A stretch of DNA of 64,000 nucleotides from Geomicrobium sediminis. Lineage in GTDB: Bacteria; Bacillota; Bacilli; Bacillales; Marinococcaceae. The first letter of the stretch is position 1. The number at the start of each line of letters is the position of its first letter. The DNA lies in NCBI RefSeq assembly GCF_016908595.1, contig NZ_JAFBEC010000016.1, forward strand, positions 1 through 64,000, written 5' to 3'. The notes beneath the pieces are model-generated. The model was not told the DNA's origin, did not search any database, and was given only the letters and a program-made list of their open reading frames with translations. This document shows, in pieces, positions 15,463 to 25,238 of the stretch. The translations under genes and the position numbers were made by a program.

Positions 15463-15831
15463 ATGATACCAGGTGAATATCGTCTTCGTCAGGAAGACAT
15501 TGAATGCAATGTAAATCGTAAGACAGTAACGATTCGAGTAAGAAACGAGGGTGATCGTCCGATTCAAGTAGGTTCCCACTATCATTTTTCGGAAGTGAAT
15601 CGGATGCTTACATTTGATCGAGAATTGGTGTTTGGCATGCGTCTTAATATTGCTTCAGGGACCGCTGTGCGATTTGAACCAGGTGAAGAACAGGAGGTAG
15701 ATCTCGTCATGTTTGGCGGATCGGGAGTTGTTCATGGGTTCAACGATTTAACGGCGGGAAGTAGCGATGTAACAGAATTCGTGAGGCGTGCAAAAGAGCG
15801 TCAGTTCATTGCGGAAGGTGATCATTCATGA
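15463..15831 (+). CDS. ureB: Urease subunit beta
   Basis: A 122-residue structural subunit with a beta-barrel core. MIPGEYRL at the N-terminus, [11 protein letters not shown], and the FEPGEE-x-x-V segment are typical. The ATG at 15463 lies 7 nt after AGGAG; the ATG at 15457 is too close to that site. It overlaps ureC by 4 nt (ATGA), so the two are translationally coupled. Confidence 0.95.
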   Translation: MIPGEYRLRQEDIECNVNRKTVTIRVRNEGDRPIQVGSHYHFSEVNRMLTFDRELVFGMRLNIASGTAVRFEPGEEQEVDLVMFGGSGVVHGFNDLTAGSSDVTEFVRRAKERQFIAEGDHS

Positions 15832-17543
15832 AGATGTCTCGTAAAGCCTATAGTAGTATGTTTGGACCAACAACCGGTGATCAGCTGCGCCTTGCGGATA
15901 CGGACCTTTGGGTTGAGGTTGAGCATGATTATACACATTACGGTGATGAAATTAAGTTTGGTGGCGGCAAGGTCATTCGCGATGGGATGGGACAGAATAG
16001 TACGAGAACGAGAGAAGATGGCGTATTGGATCTAGTTTTTACGAACGCTCTAATTATTGATTATAGTGGCATCGTAAAAGCAGATATCGGTATAAAAGAT
16101 GGACGAATTGTCGGAATCGGCAAGGCAGGCAACCCTGACGTTATGGATGGTGTGACGGACAATATGGTTGTTGGTGCCGCTACAGAAGTCATCGCCGCTG
16201 AAGGTAAAATCGTCACAGCAGGAGCGATTGATGCACACATTCACTTTATAAGTCCTCAACAAATTGAAGCGGCCATTGCATCAGGAACAACAACGATGAT
16301 TGGTGGAGGTACAGGACCTGCAACGGGAACAAATGCCACAACAGTTACTCCAGGGGAATGGAACATTCATCAAATGTTACGGGCTGCAGAAGACTTTCCA
16401 ATGAATTTAGGGTTTTTAGGGAAAGGCAATGCTTCTGGTCACGCACCGTTAGAAGAACAGATTGATGCTGGCGTCATTGGTTTGAAGTTACACGAAGACT
16501 GGGGAACAACGCCAGCCACAATTGACCATTGCCTTACAGTCGCTGACGAAATGGATATCCAAGTTGCTATTCATACGGATACGCTCAACGAAGCTGGATT
16601 TGTCGAGGACACAATAGCAGCAATTGATGGTCGTGTTATTCATACGTACCATACAGAAGGTGCAGGCGGAGGACATGCTCCTGACATTATGAAAATAGCC
16701 GGTCTTGACCACGTCTTGCCATCATCTACAAATCCGACTCGACCATTCACCGTAAATACAATCGACGAGCATCTCGATATGTTAATGGTATGTCATCATC
16801 TGGATGGGAATGTTCCTGAAGATGTTGCATTCGCGGATTCTCGCATTCGCCCAGAAACAATTGCAGCAGAAGATATCTTTCATGATTTAGGCATTTTAAG
16901 CATTATTTCGTCAGATTCTCAAGCGATGGGTAGAGTTGGTGAAGTATTAATCCGAACGTGGCAAACCGCAGATAAAATGAAGCTTCAACGTGGTTCCCTC
17001 GTTGAAGACGAAGGTAGTGGCAATGATAATACGAGAGTAAAGCGTTATATTGCCAAGTATACGATTAATCCTGCAATTACACATGGAATTAGTCAGGAGG
17101 TAGGTTCTGTAGAAGTAGGTAAGTTAGCTGATTTGGTGCTCTGGGAACCAGCGTTCTTCGGCGTAAAACCAGAACAAATTATAAAAGGCGGAATGATTGC
17201 GTACGCCCAAATGGGTGATCCAAATGCGTCCATCCCGACACCTCAACCGGTCTATATGAGACCGATGTTTGGGAACTATGGGAAAGCGAAAGAGCAAACG
17301 AGTATTACGTTTATGTCAAAAAGTGCTGTTGACCTTGGGGTGCCTGAACGCCTACAACTGAAAAAGCGTGTTGTAGCTGTGAAAGGTTGCCGCAGTATTT
17401 CGAAGAAATCGATGAAGTTAAACGACGCAACGCCTGAGATTACGATTAACCCTGAAACGTATGAGGTACGAGTGAATGGTGAGCTTATGACGTGTGAACC
17501 GGTTGAAAAAGTCGGACTAGCACAACGATACTTTTTATTTTGA
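15828..17543 (+). CDS. ureC: Urease subunit alpha (catalytic)
   Basis: The 571-residue nickel-containing catalytic subunit. All expected active-site residues are present, with a constant offset of three from the Klebsiella enzyme: H137 and H139 (DAHIHF), carbamylated K220 and H222 (GLKLHEDWG), H249 ([11 protein letters not shown]), H275 ([12 protein letters not shown]), flap C322 and H323 (VCHHLDG) and D363 (SSDSQAMGR). Full length and intact, it should be active once loaded with Ni by UreEFGD. No nickel or urea transporter gene accompanies the operon. Confidence 0.97.
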   Translation: MKMSRKAYSSMFGPTTGDQLRLADTDLWVEVEHDYTHYGDEIKFGGGKVIRDGMGQNSTRTREDGVLDLVFTNALIIDYSGIVKADIGIKDGRIVGIGKAGNPDVMDGVTDNMVVGAATEVIAAEGKIVTAGAIDAHIHFISPQQIEAAIASGTTTMIGGGTGPATGTNATTVTPGEWNIHQMLRAAEDFPMNLGFLGKGNASGHAPLEEQIDAGVIGLKLHEDWGTTPATIDHCLTVADEMDIQVAIHTDTLNEAGFVEDTIAAIDGRVIHTYHTEGAGGGHAPDIMKIAGLDHVLPSSTNPTRPFTVNTIDEHLDMLMVCHHLDGNVPEDVAFADSRIRPETIAAEDIFHDLGILSIISSDSQAMGRVGEVLIRTWQTADKMKLQRGSLVEDEGSGNDNTRVKRYIAKYTINPAITHGISQEVGSVEVGKLADLVLWEPAFFGVKPEQIIKGGMIAYAQMGDPNASIPTPQPVYMRPMFGNYGKAKEQTSITFMSKSAVDLGVPERLQLKKRVVAVKGCRSISKKSMKLNDATPEITINPETYEVRVNGELMTCEPVEKVGLAQRYFLF

Positions 17544-17558
17544 TAGTGGAGGATCGAC

Positions 17559-18002
17559 ATGATTATTACTGAAGTACTTGGAAATATTCAGAACGGACAC
17601 CCAGAAAAAGAAACGAAAGAATGGCTTGAAGTTGAATGGGAAGAGTTAAACAAACGAAGAATGCGCAGAACGACAGATCAAGGAAGAGAGATTGCAATTA
17701 AGCTTGAGGATGCACAGCATTTACATGTCGGGGATGTTTTGTATGAAGATCATGACGTGCAAATTGTTCTACGTACGAAAATGGAGCCTGTGTTTGTCGT
17801 TTATCCTAAATCGATGCAAGAAATGGGCAAAGCTTCATTTGAATTAGGCAATCGCCATACACCATGCTTGGTCGAAGAAGATCGGATAACGGTTCGGTAC
17901 GATGCTACGCTTGAACGATTATTTAATGAGATTGGGGTGCAGTATGAGCGAGAATCACAACGATTTAACGCCCCATTCAAATACAGAAGCCACCACCACT
18001 AA
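17559..18002 (+). CDS. ureE: Urease accessory protein UreE (nickel chaperone)
   Basis: A 147-residue dimeric metallochaperone delivering Ni to the UreD-UreF-UreG complex. The N-terminal peptide-binding domain is followed by a metal-binding domain. The C-terminus ends in a short KYRSHHH histidine cluster rather than the long His tail of some relatives. ATG follows GTGGAGG. Its last 59 nt overlap the start of ureF. Confidence 0.93.
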   Translation: MIITEVLGNIQNGHPEKETKEWLEVEWEELNKRRMRRTTDQGREIAIKLEDAQHLHVGDVLYEDHDVQIVLRTKMEPVFVVYPKSMQEMGKASFELGNRHTPCLVEEDRITVRYDATLERLFNEIGVQYERESQRFNAPFKYRSHHH

Positions 18003-18684
18003 TGGGCAAATGTTGCAATTGCTCCATATCCTTGATTCTGCCTTTCCAATTGGTGGGTATACACACTCTTTTGGAATGGAGACGTTCATACAAGACGAAG
18101 CAATTACGAATGAACATGAGCTTGTGGAGTATTTGTCGAGTTATTTAACGAACAGCGTTGCAACTGGGGACGCATTGTTCGTGCAAGAAGCCTATCAACG
18201 AGCTTCTCAGAGTGAGTTAGAACAACTCATAGAGCTTGATCATCGCTGTCATGCTTTCAAAATAACAGAAGAAGCTCGAAAAGGATCTGCAATGATGGGA
18301 AGACAATTCATTAAAACGGTCACCCCATTGCTTGAAGACGCCCAATTCGTAACGTTTAGAGAGCGATTAAAGCAAAAGCAAATTGACGGTCATTACCCGG
18401 TCGTGTTTGGAATGTATACGAGCCTTTTAGGGGTCTCTGTTGATGTTGCTGTGTCTACGTTTCTATATTCATCGATGAATAGTCTCATTACAAATGCAGT
18501 GAGAGCGATTCCTCTTGGACAGCAAGCGGGTGTTCGAACGGTCCATGCGATGTTTCCGCTAATTTCTGAGCTTACAAAAACGATCCAAGGTCAGACGATT
18601 GAGGACATTGCCAACAATGCACTACTCATTGATATTTCATCGATGAACCATCAGTTTTTACGATCTAGATTATTTATTTCATAA
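17944..18684 (+). CDS. ureF: Urease accessory protein UreF
   Basis: An all-helical accessory protein of 246 residues that stimulates UreG and gates Ni insertion. The typical [22 protein letters not shown] segment follows a variable, charged N-terminus, and [15 protein letters not shown] is the usual late motif. The ATG at 17944 after GGGGTGC is preferred; it lies inside ureE in another frame. A start further downstream would shorten only the divergent N-terminus. Confidence 0.92.
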   Translation: MSENHNDLTPHSNTEATTTNGQMLQLLHILDSAFPIGGYTHSFGMETFIQDEAITNEHELVEYLSSYLTNSVATGDALFVQEAYQRASQSELEQLIELDHRCHAFKITEEARKGSAMMGRQFIKTVTPLLEDAQFVTFRERLKQKQIDGHYPVVFGMYTSLLGVSVDVAVSTFLYSSMNSLITNAVRAIPLGQQAGVRTVHAMFPLISELTKTIQGQTIEDIANNALLIDISSMNHQFLRSRLFIS

Positions 18685-18697
18685 GGAGGAGACAACG

Positions 18698-19327
18698 ATG
18701 GCAAAGGTTAGAGTTGGTGTAGCTGGTCCAGTAGGGTCAGGAAAGACTGCGATGATTGAACAATTAACACGTCAGATGCATGAAAAGTATTCGGTCGCCG
18801 TCATTACGAATGATATTTATACGACAGAAGATGCCCAGTTTCTCACGCAAAACGGGGTATTGCCGAAGGATCGAATATTAGGTGTAGAAACGGGAGGGTG
18901 TCCTCATACAGCTATTCGAGAAGATGCGTCCATGAATTTTGAAGCGATTGATACGCTTTGTGATCGCTTTGAAGATTTGGAGATTCTGTTTTTAGAGAGT
19001 GGTGGAGACAATTTATCCGCCACGTTTAGTCCAGAACTTGTTGATGCTTTCATTTATGTGATCGATGTCGCGCAAGGTGGTGATATTCCTCGTAAGGGCG
19101 GTCCTGGGGTGACAAGGTCAGATCTTTTAGTCGTGAATAAAACGACACTTGCACCTCACGTAGGGGTAGATTTACAAGTCATGAAGAGCGATACCAAATT
19201 AGCGAGAGATGGGCGCCCGTATGTATTCGCTGATGTGAAAAGCGGGACAGGTGTCGAGGAGATTATTGAGTGGATCCAAAAGGATTTGTTGTTTGAAGGG
19301 ATGGAATATGCAAAGACCAAAGCATGA
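18698..19327 (+). CDS. ureG: Urease accessory GTPase UreG
   Basis: A 209-residue SIMIBI-class GTPase that provides energy for nickel insertion. P-loop GPVGSGKTA is at residues 8-16. The Ni-binding motif is retained as [15 protein letters not shown], a G3-like region reads FLESGGDNL, and the guanine-specificity element is [10 protein letters not shown] follows AAGGAGGAGA, 13 nt after ureF. The 3' end overlaps ureD by 20 nt. Confidence 0.95.
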   Translation: MAKVRVGVAGPVGSGKTAMIEQLTRQMHEKYSVAVITNDIYTTEDAQFLTQNGVLPKDRILGVETGGCPHTAIREDASMNFEAIDTLCDRFEDLEILFLESGGDNLSATFSPELVDAFIYVIDVAQGGDIPRKGGPGVTRSDLLVVNKTTLAPHVGVDLQVMKSDTKLARDGRPYVFADVKSGTGVEEIIEWIQKDLLFEGMEYAKTKA

Positions 19328-20111
19328 CGGTGTATTAGAAGCTTCATTTGCTTATCATCGAGACAAAACAAAGATGATCCATGCGTTCCAGCAACCGCCA
19401 TTAAAAGTCAGTCGCGTATTACGTCTTGATGAGGAGAACCCTGGACATGCTTATGTGTACTTAATGGAATCATCTGGGGGAATGGTTGCTGGTGATCGCA
19501 ATACGTTTCGCATAAATGCAAAAGCGAAGGCGAATGTGACACTAATTCCCCAGTCTGCCACCAAGATCTACCCTTCACACAATGAACAGCCTTGTGTACA
19601 AGAACTTCATATTGCCGTAGGTGAAGAGGCATCGGTCACTTATCTTCCTGAAGCAGTGATTCCATTTGAACAATCGAGGTTTCAAACGAAAACCGTCGTA
19701 CATTTACGTTCGAATTCCTCGTTAATTTGGGCAGATCTTATTGCGCCGGGTCGAGAACATCGAGGGGAGAACTTTCATTATTATGAACTTGAACAACGTA
19801 TGGAGGTTTACCTAGAAGGACGTTTACTCGCCCTTGATGCCTTTCGGTTTCAACCGGAGAAAGAAGCGGTTCAGCGCTTTGGCGTGCTTGGAGAGTATCG
19901 GTATGTCGGTTCGATCTGGTTCTTTTCTGAAGCAATCTCTTCGATTGACGTTCAGGAGCTTCATGATGAGCTTATGATGTTAAACAATTGCAAAGCAGGT
20001 GTCACTCGTTTAGAAGACCGTGGAATCCATATTCGCATGCTTTCAAATGATCAATGGCATTTAAAGAAACAATTAGAGCAGTTTGCTCAAAGGTTCGCCT
20101 CTTTACATTAA
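19308..20111 (+). CDS. ureD: Urease accessory protein UreD (UreH)
   Basis: A 267-residue beta-rich scaffold that binds apo-urease and channels nickel from UreG/UreF. Typical segments are [19 protein letters not shown] and [12 protein letters not shown]. The ATG at 19308 lies inside the end of ureG after AAGGGATGGA, giving the usual N-terminus; an upstream in-frame codon at 19251 would add 19 atypical residues. It is the last gene of the operon, ending at the large hairpin 20110-20160. Confidence 0.92.
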   Translation: MQRPKHDGVLEASFAYHRDKTKMIHAFQQPPLKVSRVLRLDEENPGHAYVYLMESSGGMVAGDRNTFRINAKAKANVTLIPQSATKIYPSHNEQPCVQELHIAVGEEASVTYLPEAVIPFEQSRFQTKTVVHLRSNSSLIWADLIAPGREHRGENFHYYELEQRMEVYLEGRLLALDAFRFQPEKEAVQRFGVLGEYRYVGSIWFFSEAISSIDVQELHDELMMLNNCKAGVTRLEDRGIHIRMLSNDQWHLKKQLEQFAQRFASLH

Positions 20112-20160
20112 CAATGGACAAGAGCCCTCATCATGCGTGTGAGGGCTCTTGTCCATTGTT
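20110..20160. terminator. 21-bp perfect hairpin between convergent genes
   Basis: Positions 20110-20130 and 20140-20160 are perfect reverse complements around a 9-base loop. The hairpin begins inside the ureD stop codon and ends inside the stop codon of the opposing small gene. T-tracts are poor on both sides, so it may act as a strong pause or 3'-stabilising structure as well as a terminator. Confidence 0.75.
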
Positions 20161-20320
20161 AATCGTTGTCTTTACTGCTGACGTATTGATTATAGTGATC
20201 GTCCTCACCTGAGGTTGAATTCTTAAACTGACTGAGGCGACCGTTGCGATGTTCGCCATGGTTGCTCGTTTCACGGAATTGGTGATCGTGCTTATGGTTT
20301 TTGTTGCTTTTGTGACCCAT
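20159..20320 (-). CDS. Small histidine-rich hypothetical protein (53 aa)
   Basis: A 53-codon frame starts ATG at 20320 after GGAGGGGATGAATC, an excellent ribosome site with 6-7 nt spacing, and ends in TAA at 20159. The product is very hydrophilic, starts MGHKSNKNHKHDHQF and has seven histidines plus many D, N, S and R residues; no membrane segment, signal peptide or cysteine. It converges on ureD and shares the 3' hairpin. The histidines could bind a metal such as nickel, but small polar proteins are also common in spore coats and cores. Function unknown. Confidence 0.7.
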   Translation of the reverse strand: MGHKSNKNHKHDHQFRETSNHGEHRNGRLSQFKNSTSGEDDHYNQYVSSKDND

Positions 20321-20374
20321 GATTCATCCCCTCCTTGACGTATAGATTGTCAAAAAGGGACGGGAATTATGCAT

Positions 20375-20683
20375 TTATGGTGTGAAATGATGACGGTATA
20401 CGAATAAAATCATGATAATTGTAGAAAGAATAGAAAGAAACGGTAAAAGAACGATGGCAATCGTTAACGGAAATGTAACCGTATGCAAGAACTGACTGAC
20501 TAACAGAAATGCTGGAAGCCCGACAAATATAGGTAAAATCATATAATACATGCCAACTAGACCTTCAGTTACAGTATCATCGTCTTTGAATAATATTTGA
20601 TAGATTGACCAGAGGATTGTACCATATGCAATAGCTATAAGAAGAGAAGAGGCAATTTCCATCCACAATCCAACCCCATTCAA
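20375..20683 (-). CDS. Small membrane protein, hypothetical
   Basis: A 102-residue protein if started at the TTG 20683 (after GGTGAATATCTCTG), or 95 residues from the ATG at 20662. Three hydrophobic segments are visible: about 9-30, 45-65 and 70-95. A charged KDDD loop lies between the first two, and the C-terminus is basic and histidine-rich. I do not recognise the family. It lies alone between the His-rich small gene and the divergent ATP-grasp operon. Confidence 0.55.
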   Translation of the reverse strand: MNGVGLWMEIASSLLIAIAYGTILWSIYQILFKDDDTVTEGLVGMYYMILPIFVGLPAFLLVSQFLHTVTFPLTIAIVLLPFLSILSTIIMILFVYRHHFTP

Positions 20684-20771
20684 CAGAGATATTCACCAAA
20701 CTTTACCCGAAAAAGAGTTTGGTTAAACAATAAGATATTTCAAATAATAAGAAACTGTCGGAATCATTGTT

Positions 20772-20801
20772 TTGAGTATCCAAAAAAAAGGGAATCATAA
20801 T
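20772..20801 (+). promoter_or_regulatory. Candidate sigma-A promoter of the ATP-grasp operon
   Basis: TTGAGT (20772-20777) and CATAAT (20796-20801) are separated by 18 bp, with predicted start near 20808, just before the AAAGGAGTG ribosome site of the first gene. Confidence 0.45.
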
Positions 20802-20835
20802 GTAACTTGTACGCTAAAGGAGTGAACAATATACG

Positions 20836-22281
20836 GTGGAACAATTAAAACCTTATCAAACAGAAACGTATTTCGATGAAATGTTTACTTCAGAAGGTAA
20901 GGTAAAACCTCATTATCGAACGTTGCATGATACCATTCGTTCCTTTGACCGTGAAGAATTAAAGTTAAAACACGAACAAGCGCAAGCCTCGTTTTTGCGC
21001 CAAGGGATCACATTTACTCTTTACCAAGATAACCTTAGTACTGAACGTACGATGCCGTTTGATTTTATTCCGATTATTATATCGAGTGAAGATTGGGTAG
21101 AGATTGAACAGGGTATCGAACAACGGATCAAAGGTTTGAATGCATTTTTGGAAGACATATATGGTGAAGAAAGAATTCTAAAAGAAGGGATTATCCCTGA
21201 ATACTTGATTAAAGAAAACCCGTATTACATTGAGCATTTAAAAGGGTTTCCTTTTCCGTTAACGAATCATATCTTTTTAGCTGGTATTGATCTCATTCGT
21301 GACGATCGTGGAGAGTACCGAGTTCTCGAAGATAATTTACGTAATCCATCAGGACTTTCCTATATGTACCAAAACCGCTTCGTGATGCGTCACGTTTATC
21401 CAGAATTCTTTAAGGAACATACGCTGTATAAGATTGAGCAGCAATTAGACCCTTTAAGACAGACGTTGATGGATTATAGTTCACGGAAGAAAAGCGCCGT
21501 TGCGGTCCTGCTGACCCCAGGTGTATTCAATTCAGCTTACTATGACCATGTCTTCTTAGCCCAACAAATGGGCATTCAGCTTGTAGAAGGTAGTGACCTC
21601 GTTGTTAAAGGTGAATCTGTGTACATGAGAACGATTCATGGCCTGCGACAAGTCGATGTGATTTATCGGCGAATTGATGATGACTACTTAGATCCAGAGC
21701 AGTTCCGGTCAGACTCTTTACTCGGTGTAAAAGGGCTATATCGTGCAGCGAGTGCTGGGAATGTCGCGATTGTAAATGCAATGGGAAATGGTGTGGCTGA
21801 TGACAAGGCGCTTTACGCTTTTGTTCCAGACATTATCCGCTACTATTTGAACGAAGAACCGATTTTGAAGAATGTTGATACGTATTCACTCCGTAAACCT
21901 TCTATGCGCAAGTGGGTGTTAGAACGACTGGATCAACTCGTTATTAAAAATGTCGGATCGTCAGGTGGCTATGACATGTTGATTGGTCCTCATTCTACTC
22001 GTGAGAAATTGAATCTGTTTCGGGAGAAGATCATTGAAAATCCAAAGCAGTACATTGCTCAACCAACAATCAAGCTATCTCGGGCACCTGCATTTCAAGA
22101 TAATCAATTTTATCCATGTCATGTTGATTTGCGTGTGTATGCAATGAGTGGAAAGAAAGTCCGAGTCATTCCAGGCGGGTTGTCTAGAGTCGCTCTCAAG
22201 AAAGGTTCTCTCGTCGTTAATTCCTCACAAGGTGGCGGTGGTAAAGATACGTGGGTGCTTAAAAAGGGAGAAAGAGTATAA
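20836..22281 (+). CDS. Circularly permuted ATP-grasp protein
   Basis: A 481-residue protein of the circularly permuted ATP-grasp family (CP_ATPgrasp, former DUF404/DUF407). Recognisable blocks are VLEDNLRNPSGLSYM, LTPGVFNSAYYDH, VIYRRIDDDYLDP, NAMGNGVADDKALYAF and VIKNVGSSGGYDM, the last few forming the nucleotide-binding site. ATP-grasp enzymes join a carboxylate to an amine through an acyl-phosphate, so an amide or peptide ligase role is inferred; no substrate is established that I know of. The GTG at 20836 is some 11 nt from AGGAGTG. It overlaps the next gene by 1 nt (TAATG), and the alpha-E and transglutaminase neighbours form a conserved trio predicted to modify proteins or make peptides. 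Confidence 0.85.
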   Translation: MEQLKPYQTETYFDEMFTSEGKVKPHYRTLHDTIRSFDREELKLKHEQAQASFLRQGITFTLYQDNLSTERTMPFDFIPIIISSEDWVEIEQGIEQRIKGLNAFLEDIYGEERILKEGIIPEYLIKENPYYIEHLKGFPFPLTNHIFLAGIDLIRDDRGEYRVLEDNLRNPSGLSYMYQNRFVMRHVYPEFFKEHTLYKIEQQLDPLRQTLMDYSSRKKSAVAVLLTPGVFNSAYYDHVFLAQQMGIQLVEGSDLVVKGESVYMRTIHGLRQVDVIYRRIDDDYLDPEQFRSDSLLGVKGLYRAASAGNVAIVNAMGNGVADDKALYAFVPDIIRYYLNEEPILKNVDTYSLRKPSMRKWVLERLDQLVIKNVGSSGGYDMLIGPHSTREKLNLFREKIIENPKQYIAQPTIKLSRAPAFQDNQFYPCHVDLRVYAMSGKKVRVIPGGLSRVALKKGSLVVNSSQGGGGKDTWVLKKGERV

Positions 22282-23189
22282 TGTTGATTCGTGTAGCAGA
22301 TGCTTTGTATTGGATGTCGAGGAATTTGGAGCGCTCGGAGAAGACCGCAAGCTTATTGTCTGTTCAAGTTCTACAAGTGTTAGAATCCCAAGAAGAAGAT
22401 TTGCTCGTACAAGAAGAGTTGTATACGGCTGTAAATGTGGCTGCATCAAAAGAAGAAGCCGATCGGTTGAAGGCTAAAGGAACAATTACTTTGCATCAGG
22501 TTCTATCGTATTTGTTATTTGCAAAAGAAAATCCTAATTCTGTGATGAACTGTGTACGAGTTGCAAGGGAGAATGCCAGAAGCGTCCGAGATCATATTAA
22601 TGACGATTTATGGCAAATCATTAATGTGTTCTTCTTAGACGTTGAGTTTGCAAAGTTTGATGACTACAGTGATTACCAGATGCAACGTTTATTGCAACGG
22701 GTAAAAATGACGTCACTCTCTGCGCAAGGTGTCATTGAGTCTACGACGATGCGAGGAATGCCTTACCAAATCATGAAGATTGGTAAATGGATGGAGCGTG
22801 CTGAATATACGCAGCGTATGCTACAAGCGATCAGTGAAAAAGTAGAAGAAGATTCTAACTCATCGCGGTATTTCATGCGACTTGCTTTACAAATGATTAA
22901 TGGGAGTGAGGCGTTTTTGCAACTTAGAAACGCTTCAATTGAACCGAGTTATGTTTTACACTTCATGATCGCGGAGCCGAATTTCCCCGGTTCAATTCAA
23001 TACTGCTTAAAACGGGCAACTGACGCCATCGTAAAGTTAGAAGGGGAAAGAGGTTCGTCATACACGCAGCTTCTCGTACAAGAAATCAATATCATCATCG
23101 AAAGAGTGATGCAGCTGTCGTTTGAGGACGTTGACTTAGATCAAGCATTTCATGACATACAACCTTACTATACACCGTTAAAAGTGTAA
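22281..23189 (+). CDS. Alpha-E domain protein
   Basis: A 302-residue all-helical protein of the alpha-E family (former DUF403), beginning MLIRVADALYWMSRNLERSE, the family hallmark, with many conserved acidic and arginine residues such as ARENARSVRDHI and GKWMERAEYTQRML. No enzymatic activity is established. It is almost always encoded with a circularly permuted ATP-grasp and is presumed to bind or position the ligase substrate. It overlaps the ATP-grasp gene by one nucleotide, so stoichiometric coupled translation is likely, and is followed after 33 nt by a transglutaminase-like protein. Confidence 0.88.
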   Translation: MLIRVADALYWMSRNLERSEKTASLLSVQVLQVLESQEEDLLVQEELYTAVNVAASKEEADRLKAKGTITLHQVLSYLLFAKENPNSVMNCVRVARENARSVRDHINDDLWQIINVFFLDVEFAKFDDYSDYQMQRLLQRVKMTSLSAQGVIESTTMRGMPYQIMKIGKWMERAEYTQRMLQAISEKVEEDSNSSRYFMRLALQMINGSEAFLQLRNASIEPSYVLHFMIAEPNFPGSIQYCLKRATDAIVKLEGERGSSYTQLLVQEINIIIERVMQLSFEDVDLDQAFHDIQPYYTPLKV

Positions 23190-23222
23190 GGGTATAAATC
23201 GACAGCAAGGGAGAGTAGCGTA

Positions 23223-24074
23223 GTGAAATATGAGATTATTCATATCAATCGTTTTGACTACGAGACGCCTGTTGACCAAAGTATGAACAGCATTCGATTA
23301 GAGCCAAAAACGGATGAGTGTCAACGGTTGCTCGTATATCATACTGAAATCACACCACATTCATTAACGTCTCATTATACGGATATTTGGGGAAATACGG
23401 TGGAGAGCTTCTACATCGCTGAACCTCACACCCATCTTGAAGTGAAGACAACAAGTGTCGTTAGTATTCAACGAAGCCCATTTGTCGACCAACTAACGTA
23501 TTCAAAAGCGATGCAAGACATCTTTAGTTCACAATTGTTTCGAGATCAATATTTACCATTCTTAAGCCAGACGAACTATACGTATTTAGAACCTCATCAA
23601 GTGACCAACGTGAAAAATGAAATTGGTGACATTCAGAATCCCGTCCAATTTGCAAAATCACTCATGAACTATTTATATGCACATTTTACGTATGATTCAA
23701 ATTCTACGAATGTGAATACAACTGCAAGAGAAGCAATCGAATTAAAAAGTGGTGTATGCCAAGATATTGCGCACACCATGATTGGTGTTTTGCGGGCACA
23801 AGGAATTCCTGCCCGGTATGTGAGTGGCTATTTGTATGTTGGAGAGGACTCAGCGTTAGTCGGTGATGCTGCGAGCCATGCTTGGGTTGAATTTATGGCA
23901 CCAGGAATCGGGTGGATTAGCCTAGACCCGACGAATAACGTTGAAGCCTTGGAGAATCATATAAGAGTTGGGGTCGGCCGAGATTACGGGGATGTAAGTC
24001 CGGTACAAGGTGTCTACCGTGGAGGGAATCAGAACCTTGATGTCAGCGTTTCTGTAACATTGCTTGATTCATAA
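23223..24074 (+). CDS. Transglutaminase-like cysteine peptidase family protein
   Basis: A 283-residue protein with a bacterial transglutaminase N-terminal beta domain (1-75, including RLEPKTDECQR and DIWGNTVESF) and a transglutaminase-like core. The catalytic triad is visible: C179 in SGVCQDIAHTM, H219 in ASHAWVEF and D235 in LDPTNN. The family can cleave or form isopeptide bonds. There is no signal peptide, so it probably acts in the cytoplasm on the product of the ATP-grasp/alpha-E pair. GTG at 23223 follows GGGAGAGTAGC. It is the last gene before the terminator at 24073-24108. Confidence 0.88.
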   Translation: MKYEIIHINRFDYETPVDQSMNSIRLEPKTDECQRLLVYHTEITPHSLTSHYTDIWGNTVESFYIAEPHTHLEVKTTSVVSIQRSPFVDQLTYSKAMQDIFSSQLFRDQYLPFLSQTNYTYLEPHQVTNVKNEIGDIQNPVQFAKSLMNYLYAHFTYDSNSTNVNTTAREAIELKSGVCQDIAHTMIGVLRAQGIPARYVSGYLYVGEDSALVGDAASHAWVEFMAPGIGWISLDPTNNVEALENHIRVGVGRDYGDVSPVQGVYRGGNQNLDVSVSVTLLDS

Positions 24075-24108
24075 AACAGAGCCATCGTAGGATTGATGGC
24101 TTTGTTTT
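24073..24108. terminator. Bidirectional terminator
   Basis: The stem AAACAGAGCCATC pairs with GATGGCTTTGTTT and is followed by T6. It lies between the convergent transglutaminase and gerAC-type genes. Confidence 0.8.
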
Positions 24109-25227
24109 TTATTTGTAATTTCCTTCATCAACAATTTCAATTGCAATATCAACACGATCTAGAAAGTTTTCATCAAGATTTTCCAATTGTTCATACGTCC
24201 ATGCTCCTGGGTGGAAGCGGAACGCTTTTTCAGTTAGTTGATAAATGTCTAAGTCCATCTCAACACCGTGAAGGAAGGTTTCTGTAATGTCTAATACTAG
24301 ACGTTCTTCAAGCTTATTTTTTAACTCCCTTTCGTTTATTTGGTTCACATTGCTCAATAATGCAGCTTTAACTTTCATCTCAACTCGAAACCGAGGCTCA
24401 TTATGTTCTGTCAAAACGTTTATATTCAATTGCGGACGAATGAGCTGGGCAGATATAAGATCTTCGGGCAATGTGACGTGAAGTTTTTCAGTATTCTCAT
24501 CAAACCAATCTAACCCTTTCAAATCATTAAGCGTGAGATGTCCTTTTAATTCGTGTTGTTCAATAAAGTAACCGCTATTAACATTTAGTACTAGCTCACT
24601 GGCTTCATTGTCTTTCCAAGTCTGATCTTTGACGATTAATGAAGGAATTAAGATTGAGCCAAAGGGTTCGTCATAACGTTGTACGAGAGTTTGATAACTT
24701 AGTACAGGAATAAAAGAGTTCTCACGTAACAATTCTGCAGGGTCATAAGTAAAAGAGTACACCGGTGCACGACTAAAGAAATCGTTGTGTAACATTACTT
24801 TGTCAATAGGTGAATCTGTTGCAAACAACCACGTGTCATAGCGCAGAAAAGGCCATCGCCCTAAAAAATCTTTAACTATCTTCAATTGTTGTTCTTCTAA
24901 AATCGTTGGAGAGACGTAAATCGTATTAATGTGTGAGTAACTAACGGGTAGTTGAGCAACTTGCTCAATACGACCTAACGCTTGTTCAATTGTACTACCG
25001 CTCGCTGAACCGACGATAATACGTGACTCAGTAGTGTCAGCGCCACCGCCCTCGACTTTTGCAACAGAGCTATAACTTAATGATTGGAAGTATAACTGAT
25101 AGAGGTCGTCTTCATAATCGATTCCGATCGCTGTAATGTATGTTTGGTGTTGAATTTCTTTGATTCCCCAACATCCAGATAACAGGCTTACCAAAATCAT
25201 TATAAGTAGAATCTGTATTCCTTTCAT
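24109..25227 (-). CDS. Spore germination lipoprotein, Ger(x)C family
   Basis: A 372-residue lipoprotein. The signal peptide ends in a lipobox LLSGC with the lipidated cysteine C19. The mature part has typical GerC features: YITAIGIDYEDDLYQLYFQ, an early receptor-assembly domain and a mixed C-terminal domain ending VDIAIEIVDEGNYK. It is the C subunit of a GerA-type nutrient germinant receptor located in the spore inner membrane. It follows the A subunit by 11 nt and is the last gene of a leftward B-A-C operon. The frame is intact, though the upstream genes are damaged. Confidence 0.92.
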   Translation of the reverse strand: MKGIQILLIMILVSLLSGCWGIKEIQHQTYITAIGIDYEDDLYQLYFQSLSYSSVAKVEGGGADTTESRIIVGSASGSTIEQALGRIEQVAQLPVSYSHINTIYVSPTILEEQQLKIVKDFLGRWPFLRYDTWLFATDSPIDKVMLHNDFFSRAPVYSFTYDPAELLRENSFIPVLSYQTLVQRYDEPFGSILIPSLIVKDQTWKDNEASELVLNVNSGYFIEQHELKGHLTLNDLKGLDWFDENTEKLHVTLPEDLISAQLIRPQLNINVLTEHNEPRFRVEMKVKAALLSNVNQINERELKNKLEERLVLDITETFLHGVEMDLDIYQLTEKAFRFHPGAWTYEQLENLDENFLDRVDIAIEIVDEGNYK

Positions 25228-25238
25228 CGTTATCCACC

